A stretch of DNA of 33,989 nt from assembly GCA_021205185.1 (NCBI GenBank), contig JAJPYB010000011.1, positions 1 to 33,989 on the forward strand, in the 5' to 3' direction. This document shows, in pieces, positions 1-8,758 of this stretch. The notes beneath the pieces are model-generated. The model did not search any database and was not told the origin of the DNA. It worked only from the letters and a program-made list of their open reading frames with translations. The stretch is from Ruminococcus sp. GTDB lineage: Bacteria; Bacillota; Clostridia; Oscillospirales; Ruminococcaceae. Numbering within the stretch: the first letter of the stretch is position 1; each line of letters starts with the position of its first letter. A program made the translations under genes and the position numbers.

Positions 1-304
1 AAACACCACTGCGTGGCGTTTTGAGGATTTAAAATTCCCAGCGAATGAATTGCTGGGAATGCTGGGTGTGAGATTTATAAAAAGTGGTATAAGAAAAAGA
101 GGTGATTTGAGATATATGTATATAACTTTATATTAAGTTTATTATTTTCTATCCCCTGCTGCTTCATAATATAGTGTTGTGCATTATGCTTTGCCGAAAT
201 ACGCATTAAACTCACGCATTACGCTAGGCGGCACCTATAACAAAAAGCAGCAGACAAAAGTGTCTGCTGCTGTTTTAGTTTTCAGTATTTTGATATTAGC
301 TGTT
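1..304. other. Intergenic region at the window edge
   Basis: No recognisable gene lies here. On the plus strand one frame is open from the window edge to a TAA at 134-136 (44 codons). It has no family motif I recognise, so it is either the tail of an unseen gene or chance. A perfect 9-bp inverted repeat (attcccagc at 34-42, gctgggaat at 52-60) sits inside that frame and lacks a strong T-run on either strand. The right end holds the terminator of the cellulase gene, which would also serve a plus-strand gene arriving from the left. Confidence 0.5.
242..276 (-). terminator. Rho-independent terminator of the GH5 cellulase (bidirectional)
   Basis: A perfect 10-bp stem (gcagcagaca at 247-256 with tgtctgctgc at 261-270) has a 4-base loop. 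On the minus strand it is followed by five T (positions 246-242), about 30 bases after the cellulase stop. On the plus strand it is followed by TGTTTT, so it could end transcripts from both sides. Confidence 0.9.
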
Positions 305-2116
305 TTACCAAAGAAGGCTTACGCCCTTTGCGTGGGAGTTAATAAGTCCAACATCAGCGGTTGTAACTGAGCCGTCATTATTTACATCAGCAGCGTCAAA
401 GTCGTCGCCTGTCAGAGTAGTAACGCCCTTTGCGTGGGAGTTTGCAAGTCCAACGTCAGCAGTTGTAACTGAGCCGTCATTGTTTACGTCGCCTGGTAGT
501 CTGTCGCTCTTGACAACTGTCTTAAGGACATTTCCGTTAGCGTCTAAATATTCAACCGAACGGATAAGGAATACATAGTCGTCAGCGTCCTTCCATGACT
601 GCGTGTAAGCGCTTATCGAATAGGTATCGCCTGAAACAAGCTCCGAGCTTAAATCAACAGTAATTGTAAGTGCTGTCGCGCCCTCAAGCTCGCTTTCGCC
701 AGTAACGGTTGTCTTAGTAGTAACATCGTTTAAAGTTTCAATAACATTGAGTGATGTGTACTGGCTGAATGTAACATCTGATGCGCAGTCGAATGTAATT
801 CTGATGCTTACTGCGCCTTCGATTTCAGAATCAACTGTTCCTGAATCAAGAGTTACAGCTCCGTCTGCCTTTGAGTAGTATATTACTGCAAGTGCCTCGT
901 CCTTTGTAATAGCGTCTTCAATGTCCGGAGCTGGCTCTGCTTCGCCTTCATAAGCTTCCATAATTGCAGCAATTATTTCAGGCTGAGTTACCTTCTTTGT
1001 CGTTCTGTTAAAGAGCGCAAAGCCGTAAGTTCCGTTCCAGCCGTTATCCCAGTAAACTGGTACCATGCTCATGCTTCTTGCTGCCTTACAAACCTCGCTC
1101 GCAAACAAAGCTCTGCTTTCTGTGTTAGACTTGTCAATCGAGCCGTACTCACCGATAACTACAGGATAGCCTTCGAGTACAAACTTCTTGTAGCACTTAA
1201 CGAAATAGTCCTCAATAGTCTGAATTTCAGCGTCTGTTCCCCAGGTTGTAACGTCTGTCGACTCTTCGCCGCAGAAGTCCCAAGGATTATAGTAGTGAAC
1301 AGAAATCATAATTCTCTGCTCGTCTTCTGGAATGGATGAATCTCTGTATGTATCTGTTGGAATTTCAAAGCCGTAATCCCCTGCTGTGTAGGTAATGTCG
1401 GTGTTCCAGCCAGGAACAAGCAACCAACGCTTAGCGTTATTTGAGCCTGTCTGACGAACTGTGTCAACGAAAATCTGGTTGTAGTCGTTGATGTTTGCGT
1501 AATACTCGTCTGATGGGCCGTTGTAGTTGCCGTCAAATTCTTCGTTCATCGACTCGAAAATCAAGTGTTCATCGTAGTCCTTGAACTTGTTGGCAATCTG
1601 CTCCCAGACTGCAGCGTACTTTTCCTTTATTTCAACCTGATCCTCAGCGCTTTCAGCACAAAGCAACCAGCTTCCTGGAACAGTATAGTAACCGTCACCG
1701 TGCATATTGATAATAACATACAAGCCTGCTTCAATAGCGTAGTCAACTACCTCCTGAACCCTGTCAAGCCAGCTTGAATTGATTTTGTAATTTGAATCCG
1801 CATCACCGATATAGTTCAGGTAAGAAACTGGAATTCTTACTGCGTTAAAGCCAGCGTCCTTAACCATCTGAAGAGTTTCCTGTGTAATAGTAGGATTACT
1901 CCATGCGGTTTCATTAGGAGTACCGTTACTTGAAGCCTCAAGCTGATTTCCTAAGTTCCAGGCAGGTGACATTGCTTCAACAATTTCGTACTGATCCAGG
2001 TCGTCAAACGTATCTTCAGCAGAAACTGTAATAGGTGCGGTACAAATTGTTGTAACTGTTACAGCAGCTGCTAAAACGCTTGTGACAAGCCTTTTAAGAA
2101 AAAATCTCTTTTTCAT
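305..2116 (-). CDS. Secreted GH5 endoglucanase with C-terminal type I dockerin
   Basis: Extracellular beta-1,4-glucanase (cellulase/xyloglucanase class) predicted to be a cellulosome subunit. Residues 1-33 are a signal peptide (basic start, hydrophobic core, cut after VSA). Residues about 34-390 form a GH5 barrel resembling subfamily 4: AWNLGNQLE near 52, NAVRIPVSY near 91, INMHGDG near 136, acid/base E192 in ESMNEEFDG, HYYNPWDF at 274, nucleophile E323 in VIGEYG, and YWDNG near 355. Residues about 402-540 are a beta-rich module I cannot assign. Residues 542-603 are a dockerin with two EF-hand-like repeats (D543/N545/D547/S549/D554 and D577/N579/D581/S583/D588). Two adjacent ATGs exist; the second (2116) is 6 bases from GGAGGT and the first only 3, so I start at 2116. 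The gene is monocistronic with its own promoter. No scaffoldin gene is in the window. Substrate and subfamily are inferred. Confidence 0.93.
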   Translation of the reverse strand: MKKRFFLKRLVTSVLAAAVTVTTICTAPITVSAEDTFDDLDQYEIVEAMSPAWNLGNQLEASSNGTPNETAWSNPTITQETLQMVKDAGFNAVRIPVSYLNYIGDADSNYKINSSWLDRVQEVVDYAIEAGLYVIINMHGDGYYTVPGSWLLCAESAEDQVEIKEKYAAVWEQIANKFKDYDEHLIFESMNEEFDGNYNGPSDEYYANINDYNQIFVDTVRQTGSNNAKRWLLVPGWNTDITYTAGDYGFEIPTDTYRDSSIPEDEQRIMISVHYYNPWDFCGEESTDVTTWGTDAEIQTIEDYFVKCYKKFVLEGYPVVIGEYGSIDKSNTESRALFASEVCKAARSMSMVPVYWDNGWNGTYGFALFNRTTKKVTQPEIIAAIMEAYEGEAEPAPDIEDAITKDEALAVIYYSKADGAVTLDSGTVDSEIEGAVSIRITFDCASDVTFSQYTSLNVIETLNDVTTKTTVTGESELEGATALTITVDLSSELVSGDTYSISAYTQSWKDADDYVFLIRSVEYLDANGNVLKTVVKSDRLPGDVNNDGSVTTADVGLANSHAKGVTTLTGDDFDAADVNNDGSVTTADVGLINSHAKGVSLLW

Positions 2117-2163
2117 CATTAAACCTCCATATATTAGTCTGAAAATTATCAGCTATTTGTTTA

Positions 2164-2192
2164 ATAATACCATATAAAGCTCAATCTGTCAA
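2164..2192 (-). promoter_or_regulatory. Promoter of the GH5 cellulase gene
   Basis: On the minus strand a perfect -35 TTGACA (2187-2192) is followed after 17 bp by -10 TATTAT (2164-2169). The leader to the start codon is about 40 bases and carries GGAGGT at 2123-2128. Confidence 0.88.
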
Positions 2193-2235
2193 TCGCTTTT
2201 TGTGGGAATTGTTGACATTTGCGTTAAATATAGCA

Positions 2236-2268
2236 AAGAAAAAAGCGAGGAATTTTCACCTCGCTTTT
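2236..2268 (-). terminator. Terminator of glycogen phosphorylase gene
   Basis: A perfect 10-bp stem (aaaagcgagg at 2241-2250 with cctcgctttt at 2259-2268) lies 22 bases after the glgP stop. On the minus strand it ends in a T-rich run. Confidence 0.9.
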
Positions 2269-2289
2269 GAGAATTTAAATTCAATGAAA

Positions 2290-4755
2290 TTACTTTTTGA
2301 GTCCCCAGATGTCTCTTGCGTAGTCTTCAACAGAACGGTCAGCTGAGAAAATTCCTGCGCCAGCAATATTAGCAAGCGACATTTGCTGCCACTTCTTCTG
2401 ATCTCTGTACAATTCGCTTGAAACGGACTGAGCGTGAGCGTAAGAATCGAAGTCAGCTAAAACCATATACGGGTCGCTGTACTTCAAGGAATTTGCAACC
2501 TCCTCAAAGGTGTTGCCGTTAATTCCGCCAGTCATTCTGTCAACTGCTGCACGGATAATTCCGTTCTCGTTGTAATACTTTTCAGGGTGATAGCTGGACT
2601 TGCGTGCAACTACCTCTTCGGCAGTCATACCGAATGTGATAATGTTCTCGTCCCCTACTACCTCGTGAATTTCAACATTTGCGCCGTCCATAGTTCCTAA
2701 AGTTATAGCGCCGTTTAACATCTGCTTCATATTACCTGTTCCAGAAGCTTCTGTTCCAGCTAATGAAATCTGCTCGGAGATTTCACTTGCAGGCATCAAT
2801 ATTTCAGAAAGCGAAACGCAGTAATCCTCAAGGAATACAACTGAAAGCTTTTCGTTAATCTTCGGATTCTTTTTAAGCTCCTCGCCAAGCGACCAGATAA
2901 GCTTGATAATCTGCTTTGCAAGATAATATCCTGGAGCTGCCTTAGCTGCAAAGATATAAGTTTTTGGTGTGAAATCTGCGTCAGGGTTTTCAAGCAGGTA
3001 GTTGTACTCAGCCAAAATATTCAAAACATTTAAGTGCTGGCGCTTATATTCGTGAAGTCTTTTAACCTGAACGTCGAAAATTGAATCAACATTCAAAACT
3101 GTTCCGTACTGGTTCTTGACGTACTTTGCAAAGCTTTGCTTATTTTCCCTCTTAATATCGGCTAAGGCATTTAAAACCTCATCGTCGTCCTTGAACATAT
3201 TAAACTTTGAAAGCTCGGAAGCGTCCTTCAGGAAGCCGTCGCCAATCTTTTCACGAAGAAGATTTGTAAGTCCTGCATTTGACTGCAAAAGCCATCTTCT
3301 GAAAGCAATTCCGTTTGTTACGTTCTTGAACTTATTAGGTGTGTCTAGATACTCGTCGTGGAAAACGTCCTGCTTGATGATTTCCGAGTGAATCTTTGCA
3401 ACGCCGTTTACAGAATGTGAAGCGTGAACGCAAAGATTTGCCATTTTAACCTGATTGTTCTGAATGATAGACATTCTCGAAATTCTCGGCTCGTCGCCCG
3501 TTCTGTCCCATAAATCCTTGCAGTAGCGATTGTTAATCTCAACGATAATCGAGAAAATTCTCGGAATAACCTGTCTTACAAGGTTGCAATCCCACTTTTC
3601 AAGAGCTTCCGCCATTACTGTGTGGTTTGTATAAGCAAATGTATTTGTAACGATATGCCAAGCCTTATTCCATGAATAGCCGCAGTCGTCCAAAAGTATT
3701 CTCATAAGCTCTGCGATAGCAAGGGTAGGATGAGTGTCGTTTACGTGAATTGCAACCTTCTCGTGAAGATTGTCAAGCGTTCCATAGGTTCTCATATGCT
3801 TGTCGACAATATCGCCGACAGACGCCGCGCACATAAAATACTGCTGGCGAAGTCTTAACGACTTACCCTCTGCGTGGTTGTCGTTCGGATACAAAACCTT
3901 AGAAATTGCCTGAGCCATAATATTCTGACCCAAAGCCTTCGAGTAGTCGCCCTTGTTAAACATATTCATATCAAACGACGGAGTTACAGCTCTCCAAAGT
4001 CTTAGAACTGAAACCGCTTCGCTGTCGTAACCAGCGACATACATATCAACCGGTACTGCGTTTACTGTTGAATAATTAACATGGTTTACGCAACGATACT
4101 GGTCGTCCCAGTATTCTTCAAGCTCACCGTCAAAGTGAACCTCAATAGCTCTGTCATAATTTTCAACAAGCCATGACTTTCCGCCCGGCAGCCAATTGTC
4201 AGGAAGCTCTGTCTGCCAGCCCTCTTCAAGCTTCTGCTTGAAAATTCCGAACTCATAGCAGATTGAATATCCCATTCCTGAGTATCCGTCTGTTGCAAGT
4301 CCGTCAAGATAGCAAGCAGCGAGACGTCCAAGTCCGCCGTTTCCAAGTCCTGCGTCAGGCTCGCACTCGTAAATTCCGTCGATGTTGATGCCGTACTTAT
4401 CCAGAACGTCCTTTACCATATCGTTAATCATTAAATTGTAAAGATTCGTCTTTAGCGAACGACCCATCAGAAACTCCATTGACAAGTAATAAACCTGCTT
4501 TTTGCCTTCCGAATGAATCTTGTTTACAAACTTCCTTCTTTTATCCTTTAATAGCTTTACGATGATAGTTGTGATTGCTTCATAAATCTGCTTATCAGAC
4601 GCCTTATCGATAGTTGTTCGGCTTAAGTCGCCAAGCGTATCAATAAGCTTTTCCTCAAATTCCTTCTCGGTGATTGGTGCGGGCACCGTTCCCTTGATTG
4701 GCTTCAGTGCTTTCTTCCTTGCAGTCTTTTTTGTGTTTCCGCTTTGAACTGTCAT
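2290..4755 (-). CDS. glgP: Glycogen/maltodextrin phosphorylase (GT35)
   Basis: Cytosolic PLP enzyme that releases glucose-1-phosphate from glycogen or maltodextrins using phosphate. The 821 residues match the full family length. Visible signatures are YLSMEFLMGRS (90-100), the glycine-rich GLGNGGLGRLAACYLD (136-151), HVNDTHPTLAIAELMR (337-352), VKRLHEYKRQ (564-573) and the PLP site EASGTGNMKQMLNGA, with K677 as the Schiff-base lysine. The first 25 residues are a Lys-rich extension before the conserved fold. The ATG at 4755 is 7 bases from GGAGG. It is monocistronic, with its own strong promoter and terminator, between the cellulase and the glycolytic operon. Choice between glycogen and maltodextrin as main substrate cannot be read from the sequence. 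Confidence 0.97.
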   Translation of the reverse strand: MTVQSGNTKKTARKKALKPIKGTVPAPITEKEFEEKLIDTLGDLSRTTIDKASDKQIYEAITTIIVKLLKDKRRKFVNKIHSEGKKQVYYLSMEFLMGRSLKTNLYNLMINDMVKDVLDKYGINIDGIYECEPDAGLGNGGLGRLAACYLDGLATDGYSGMGYSICYEFGIFKQKLEEGWQTELPDNWLPGGKSWLVENYDRAIEVHFDGELEEYWDDQYRCVNHVNYSTVNAVPVDMYVAGYDSEAVSVLRLWRAVTPSFDMNMFNKGDYSKALGQNIMAQAISKVLYPNDNHAEGKSLRLRQQYFMCAASVGDIVDKHMRTYGTLDNLHEKVAIHVNDTHPTLAIAELMRILLDDCGYSWNKAWHIVTNTFAYTNHTVMAEALEKWDCNLVRQVIPRIFSIIVEINNRYCKDLWDRTGDEPRISRMSIIQNNQVKMANLCVHASHSVNGVAKIHSEIIKQDVFHDEYLDTPNKFKNVTNGIAFRRWLLQSNAGLTNLLREKIGDGFLKDASELSKFNMFKDDDEVLNALADIKRENKQSFAKYVKNQYGTVLNVDSIFDVQVKRLHEYKRQHLNVLNILAEYNYLLENPDADFTPKTYIFAAKAAPGYYLAKQIIKLIWSLGEELKKNPKINEKLSVVFLEDYCVSLSEILMPASEISEQISLAGTEASGTGNMKQMLNGAITLGTMDGANVEIHEVVGDENIITFGMTAEEVVARKSSYHPEKYYNENGIIRAAVDRMTGGINGNTFEEVANSLKYSDPYMVLADFDSYAHAQSVSSELYRDQKKWQQMSLANIAGAGIFSADRSVEDYARDIWGLKK

Positions 4756-4795
4756 AATACTACCTCCGTTTTAATATTTCATCCCAACTAGACTA

Positions 4796-4824
4796 ATTGT
4801 ACAGTAATATTGAACAAATGTCAA
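4796..4824 (-). promoter_or_regulatory. Promoter of glgP
   Basis: Minus-strand -35 TTGACA (4819-4824), 17-bp spacer, -10 TACAAT (4796-4801). The 14 bases CCCCTTGACATTTG spanning the -35 (4815-4828) recur identically at the marR promoter. Confidence 0.9.
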
Positions 4825-4925
4825 GGGGTGTTTTTATGCAAAACAACCAAAAACAGCGCCATTTACAGGACTTTTACAATTGTTTTGGATTTCCTTTCAA
4901 TTAAAAGAAAAGGCTGTGCTTAGCA

Positions 4926-4955
4926 ACAAAAAGCGGACGCAAATTGCGTCCGCAA
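4926..4955 (-). terminator. Terminator of the pgk-tpiA-gpmI operon
   Basis: Stem gcggacgca (4933-4941) with tgcgtccgc (4945-4953), 3-base loop, followed on the minus strand by TTTTT, 18 bases after the gpmI stop. Confidence 0.92.
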
Positions 4956-4970
4956 AAAGGCTTTAAGTCT

Positions 4971-6539
4971 TTAAACCATACTATCCTCCCAGCAATCCGG
5001 GGCTTTGATTCCTAAAATCTTTAAAACGGTTGGCGCTACGTTTGCAAGTCCGTAGCTTCCGTCCTTGATTTCGTATCTTGTATCCTTATCGTAAATGATG
5101 AACGGAACTCTGTTCAGCGAGTGAGCGGTTCTTGTCTGAATCTCGCCCTTCTTGTTCTTTTCAAGCATTTCGTCAGCGTTTCCGTGGTCGGCGGTAACAA
5201 GAAGCGTACAGTCACACTCATCAACTACCTTCAGAAGTCTTGCAAGTCCGAGATCAACAGCTTCAACTCCAATTATAGTAGCGTCCATATTTCCTGTATG
5301 TCCTACCATATCTCCGTTTGGATAGTTGCATCTCAAAAAGCCGTACTTTCCTGACTTTATAGCTGCAATCAGGTCGTCTGTGACCTCAGCCGCCTTCATC
5401 CAGGGACGCTCGTCAAAGGAAACCTTATCCGACGGAATTTCGGTCCACGTTTCAAGCTCCTCTGAGAACTTTTCGCTTCTGTTTCCGTTCCAGAAGTAGG
5501 TAACGTGACCGAACTTCTGAGTTTCAGAAACAGCGTACTGATTAACTCCTGCGTTTACTAAGACCTCAGAAAGGGTGTTTGTAATTTCAGGAGGGCTTAC
5601 AAGATACTTCTTCGGGAGATTTAAATCTCCATCGTATTGAAGCATTCCTGCGTATACGACGTCCGGAACAACCTCTCTGTCAAACTTGTCAAAATCAGCG
5701 TCGTCAAACGCCATTGAAAGCTCGATCGCTCTATCTCCTCTGAAATTAAAGAGAACAACGCTGTCGCCGTCAACAATCTTACCAACAGGCTCGCCGTTTT
5801 CAGCAATTACAAAAGCGGGCAGGTCCTGATCTATAACACCGTCAATTTCAGCTCTTGCAGTTTCAATAGCGATAGTCGCATTTTCAAACTGTCTTCCCTT
5901 TCCTAAAACGTGAGTATCCCAGCCTTTTTTAACCATTGCCCAGTCAGCCTGATACCTGTCCATTGTGATTTTCATTCTTCCGCCGCCTGACGCAATTTTA
6001 GCGTCAAAGCTTGAGTCGTTTAAACTCTTTAAGTGGTTTTCAAGCTCGTCGACATATTGAAGCGCAGAGGTTGCAGGAACATCTCTTCCGTCAAGAAGAA
6101 TATGACATCTGACCTTTGAAACGCCGTCCTCCTTCGCCTTTGTAATCATCTTTTCAAGGTGAGAAATGTTAGAGTGAACGTTTCCGTCGGACAAAAGTCC
6201 GATGAAATGCAATGTTGACGACTTTTCCTTACAGTTGCCGACAACCTCGCACCAGGTGTCGCTTTCAAACATTTTTCCGCTTTCGATAGATTCGTTGACA
6301 AGCTTTGCGCCCTGAGAATAAATCTGTCCGCAGCCTAAAGCGTTATGACCAACCTCTGAATTTCCCATATCGTCGTCTGTCGGAAGTCCAACAGCTCCGC
6401 CATGAGCCTTCAAAGAGGTATTCGGGCAGGTTTTTAAAAGCTTGTCAAGAGTAGGCGTGTTAGCTTCAGTTACAGCGTCACCCAAGCCTGTAACTGAATA
6501 TCCTACTCCGTCCATTACTACTAAAACAACAGGTTTCAT
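4971..6539 (-). CDS. gpmI: 2,3-bisphosphoglycerate-independent phosphoglycerate mutase
   Basis: Interconverts 3- and 2-phosphoglycerate in glycolysis; a cytosolic two-metal (usually Mn) enzyme of the alkaline phosphatase superfamily. The 522 residues match the family (about 510-520). Visible elements are the metal-binding VVMDGVGYS (D10), the phosphoserine nucleophile S61 in MGNSEVGHNALG, the mutase-domain motif LLDGRDVPATSA, NFRGDRAIELSMAF, and the C-terminal metal site VTADHGNADEM. It is the last gene of the operon, 27 bases after tpiA, with AAAGGA about 10 bases before the ATG. Confidence 0.98.
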   Translation of the reverse strand: MKPVVLVVMDGVGYSVTGLGDAVTEANTPTLDKLLKTCPNTSLKAHGGAVGLPTDDDMGNSEVGHNALGCGQIYSQGAKLVNESIESGKMFESDTWCEVVGNCKEKSSTLHFIGLLSDGNVHSNISHLEKMITKAKEDGVSKVRCHILLDGRDVPATSALQYVDELENHLKSLNDSSFDAKIASGGGRMKITMDRYQADWAMVKKGWDTHVLGKGRQFENATIAIETARAEIDGVIDQDLPAFVIAENGEPVGKIVDGDSVVLFNFRGDRAIELSMAFDDADFDKFDREVVPDVVYAGMLQYDGDLNLPKKYLVSPPEITNTLSEVLVNAGVNQYAVSETQKFGHVTYFWNGNRSEKFSEELETWTEIPSDKVSFDERPWMKAAEVTDDLIAAIKSGKYGFLRCNYPNGDMVGHTGNMDATIIGVEAVDLGLARLLKVVDECDCTLLVTADHGNADEMLEKNKKGEIQTRTAHSLNRVPFIIYDKDTRYEIKDGSYGLANVAPTVLKILGIKAPDCWEDSMV

Positions 6540-6566
6540 ACCAAATTTAATCCTTTCAAATGTAAT

Positions 6567-7337
6567 TTAGCCGTTTACAGCTGCCTGTACGATAGTGTTA
6601 AAATCAGCAGCCTTTAATGAAGCTCCGCCGATAAGACCGCCGTCTACGTTTTCCTTGGAAAGAAGCTCTGCGCAGTTTCCAGCGTTCATAGAGCCGCCAT
6701 ACTGAATTGTAACAGCCTGAGCGGTTTCTTCATCGTAAAGCTTAGCGAGCGTCGCACGGATAAGAGCGCAAACCTCCTCAGCCTGATCGGCAGTAGCAGT
6801 TTTACCGGTTCCGATTGCCCATACAGGCTCGTAAGCAATAACAGTCTTCTTAACATCCTCAGCAGGAATGTCGTATAGGTCAAGCTTAATCTGACGAGCG
6901 ATAACCTCCTCGGTAATGCTGCATTCACGCTCCCACAAAAGCTCGCCCACGCAAACGATCGGCTTTAAGCCTGCCGCAAGAGCAGACTTTGTTCTCTTGT
7001 TTACAGTTTCATCAGTTTCAGCAAAATACTGTCTTCTTTCGCTGTGTCCGATAACTACGTATTCAACGCCAAGCTCAACAAGCATATCGGCTGAAATTTC
7101 GCCTGTATATGCTCCGCTCTTTTCAAAGTGAACGTTCTCAGCTCCGATTTTAATGTTTGAACCCTCTGTTGCAGCGATTGCAGTTTCAAGGTTTGTAAAG
7201 GGTACGCAGGCTACGACCTCAACGTCAGCGTTTGCAACTAGCGGCTTAATTTCTTCAAGAAGCGCCTTAGCCTCAGGACGAGTCTTGTTCATCTTCCAGT
7301 TTCCGGCAATAATAGCCTTTCTTACACTCTTTTTCAT
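6567..7337 (-). CDS. tpiA: Triosephosphate isomerase
   Basis: Interconverts dihydroxyacetone phosphate and glyceraldehyde-3-phosphate. The 256-residue TIM barrel is full length. Catalytic residues are visible: N13 and K15 in AGNWKMNKT, H98 in VVIGHSERR, E170 in AYEPVWAIGTGK, and the phosphate-binding YGGSMNAGN near the C-terminus. AAGGAGAA precedes the ATG. It is the middle gene of pgk-tpiA-gpmI; a hairpin lies in the 67-base gap from pgk. Confidence 0.98.
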   Translation of the reverse strand: MKKSVRKAIIAGNWKMNKTRPEAKALLEEIKPLVANADVEVVACVPFTNLETAIAATEGSNIKIGAENVHFEKSGAYTGEISADMLVELGVEYVVIGHSERRQYFAETDETVNKRTKSALAAGLKPIVCVGELLWERECSITEEVIARQIKLDLYDIPAEDVKKTVIAYEPVWAIGTGKTATADQAEEVCALIRATLAKLYDEETAQAVTIQYGGSMNAGNCAELLSKENVDGGLIGGASLKAADFNTIVQAAVNG

Positions 7338-7368
7338 AACAAATTCTCCTTGTCAAAAAATTCAATGT

Positions 7369-7398
7369 TAAGGGATTGCCCAAAAAGACAATCCCTTA
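7369..7398 (-). other. Intercistronic hairpin between pgk and tpiA
   Basis: Perfect 10-bp inverted repeat (taagggattg at 7369-7378 with caatccctta at 7389-7398) and a 10-base loop, starting 7 bases after the pgk stop. The T-run on the minus strand comes about 8 bases after the stem, so it is a poor terminator and more likely a partial attenuator or an mRNA 3'-end stabiliser. Confidence 0.5.
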
Positions 7399-7404
7399 TA
7401 ATTC

Positions 7405-8619
7405 TTACTTGTCAGCAATTACGTCGATTCCCGGCAATACCTTACCCTCAAGATACTCAAGAGAAGCTCCGCCGCCAGTTGAAATGTGGCTCATCTTATC
7501 AGCAAAGCCTAAAGAAATTACAGCGGCAGCCGAATCTCCGCCTCCGATGATTGTTGTAGCGTCTGTATCAGCTAAGGACTTAGCAACGGCGATTGTACCC
7601 TTTGCTAAAACCGGGTTTTCAAATACGCCCATTGGTCCGTTCCAAACAACTGTCTTTGCGCTCTTTACAGCCTCGGCATAAAGCTCTGCTGTCTTTGTTC
7701 CGATGTCAAGTCCCATCTTGTCAGCAGGAATGTCCTCAACAACGCTGACCTCGATATCTCCGTCGATTGGATCAGGGAATGCGTCAGCAATAGTTGTATC
7801 TACCGGGAGCAAAAGCTTCTTGCCGTTAGCGGCAGCCTTTTCAATCATTTCCTTACAGTAGTCAAGCTTTGTATCGTCAACCAAAGAGGTTCCAACCTCC
7901 TTGCCCTGTGCCTTTAAGAATGTATATGCCATTCCGCCGCCGATAATAAGAGTATCGCACTTTTCAATAAGATTTGAAATTACGTTCAGCTTGTCAGCTA
8001 CCTTAGCGCCGCCTAAAATTGCAACGAAGGGTCTTACAGGATCTTCAACAGCATTTCCCAAGAAGTTGATTTCCTTTTGCATCAGGTATCCTACAGCTGT
8101 TTCCTTGACAAACTTTGTAACTCCGGCAGTCGAAGCGTGAGCACGGTGTGCTGAACCGAAAGCGTCCATAACGAATACTTCATTGTCAACTAAATCTGCA
8201 AGCTCCTTAGCGAAGCCTTCGCCGTTCTTGGTTTCCTCAGCGCCTCTGAATCTTGTGTTTTCAAGAACAACAATTTCGCCGTCCTTCATTTCAGCAACCG
8301 CCTTCTTAGCGTTGTCGCCTACAACTACATCGTCTTTAGCAAATGTAACGCTTGTGTTTACAAGCTCTGCAAGTCTGTTTGCAACAGGAGCAAGTGAGAA
8401 CTTATCCTCAGGACCGTTCTTTGGCTTACCTAAATGTGAGCAAAGAACTACCTTTGCGCCGCTTTCAACCAGCTTATTGATAGTAGGAAGAGCTGCTGTT
8501 ATTCTATTGTCGTTAGTAATAACGCCGTCCTTCAGCGGAACGTTAAAGTCAACTCTGACTAAAACCTTCTTGCCCTTTACATCAATGTCTTCAACAGTAA
8601 CCTTGTTTAAACCTGCCAT
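7405..8619 (-). CDS. pgk: Phosphoglycerate kinase
   Basis: Makes ATP from 1,3-bisphosphoglycerate in glycolysis. With the start at 8619 the protein is 404 residues, near the usual 395-400. Motifs seen: the N-terminal [49 protein letters not shown] (substrate loop), [20 protein letters not shown] and the nucleotide-side GGGDSAAAV near the C-terminus. The frame extends 19 codons further upstream, but GAGAGGT lies 7 bases before the ATG at 8619 and that ATG begins the conserved [17 protein letters not shown]. It is the first gene of the glycolytic operon. gapA is not adjacent in this window. Confidence 0.97.
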   Translation of the reverse strand: MAGLNKVTVEDIDVKGKKVLVRVDFNVPLKDGVITNDNRITAALPTINKLVESGAKVVLCSHLGKPKNGPEDKFSLAPVANRLAELVNTSVTFAKDDVVVGDNAKKAVAEMKDGEIVVLENTRFRGAEETKNGEGFAKELADLVDNEVFVMDAFGSAHRAHASTAGVTKFVKETAVGYLMQKEINFLGNAVEDPVRPFVAILGGAKVADKLNVISNLIEKCDTLIIGGGMAYTFLKAQGKEVGTSLVDDTKLDYCKEMIEKAAANGKKLLLPVDTTIADAFPDPIDGDIEVSVVEDIPADKMGLDIGTKTAELYAEAVKSAKTVVWNGPMGVFENPVLAKGTIAVAKSLADTDATTIIGGGDSAAAVISLGFADKMSHISTGGGASLEYLEGKVLPGIDVIADK

Positions 8620-8690
8620 TTTAAAAACCTCTCTTTTAATATATTTGACTCCGAAAATCGGACTCATGATTTGCAAGCTTTGCTAGATAT

Positions 8691-8719
8691 ATTGTATACC
8701 ATTTTATGCCAAATTACAA
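8691..8719 (-). promoter_or_regulatory. Probable promoter of pgk-tpiA-gpmI
   Basis: Minus-strand -10 TACAAT (8691-8696) with a 17-bp spacer to a weak -35 TTGTAA (8714-8719). There is no terminator between degV (stop at 8759) and pgk, so read-through from the long upstream operon is also possible. Confidence 0.65.
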
Positions 8720-8758
8720 GTGGATAAAAGGTATATTTTTCATAAAATACATTTAAAA

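Noticed and set aside
2-136. Open frame at the left edge as a real gene tail
   Set aside because: 44 open codons in AT-rich DNA can occur by chance and the product has no recognisable motif; left as unsupported, noting only that the terminator at 242-276 could serve it.
8183-8686. 167-codon plus-strand open frame
   Set aside because: Antisense of pgk, composition reflects the reverse of pgk codons, no ribosome site.
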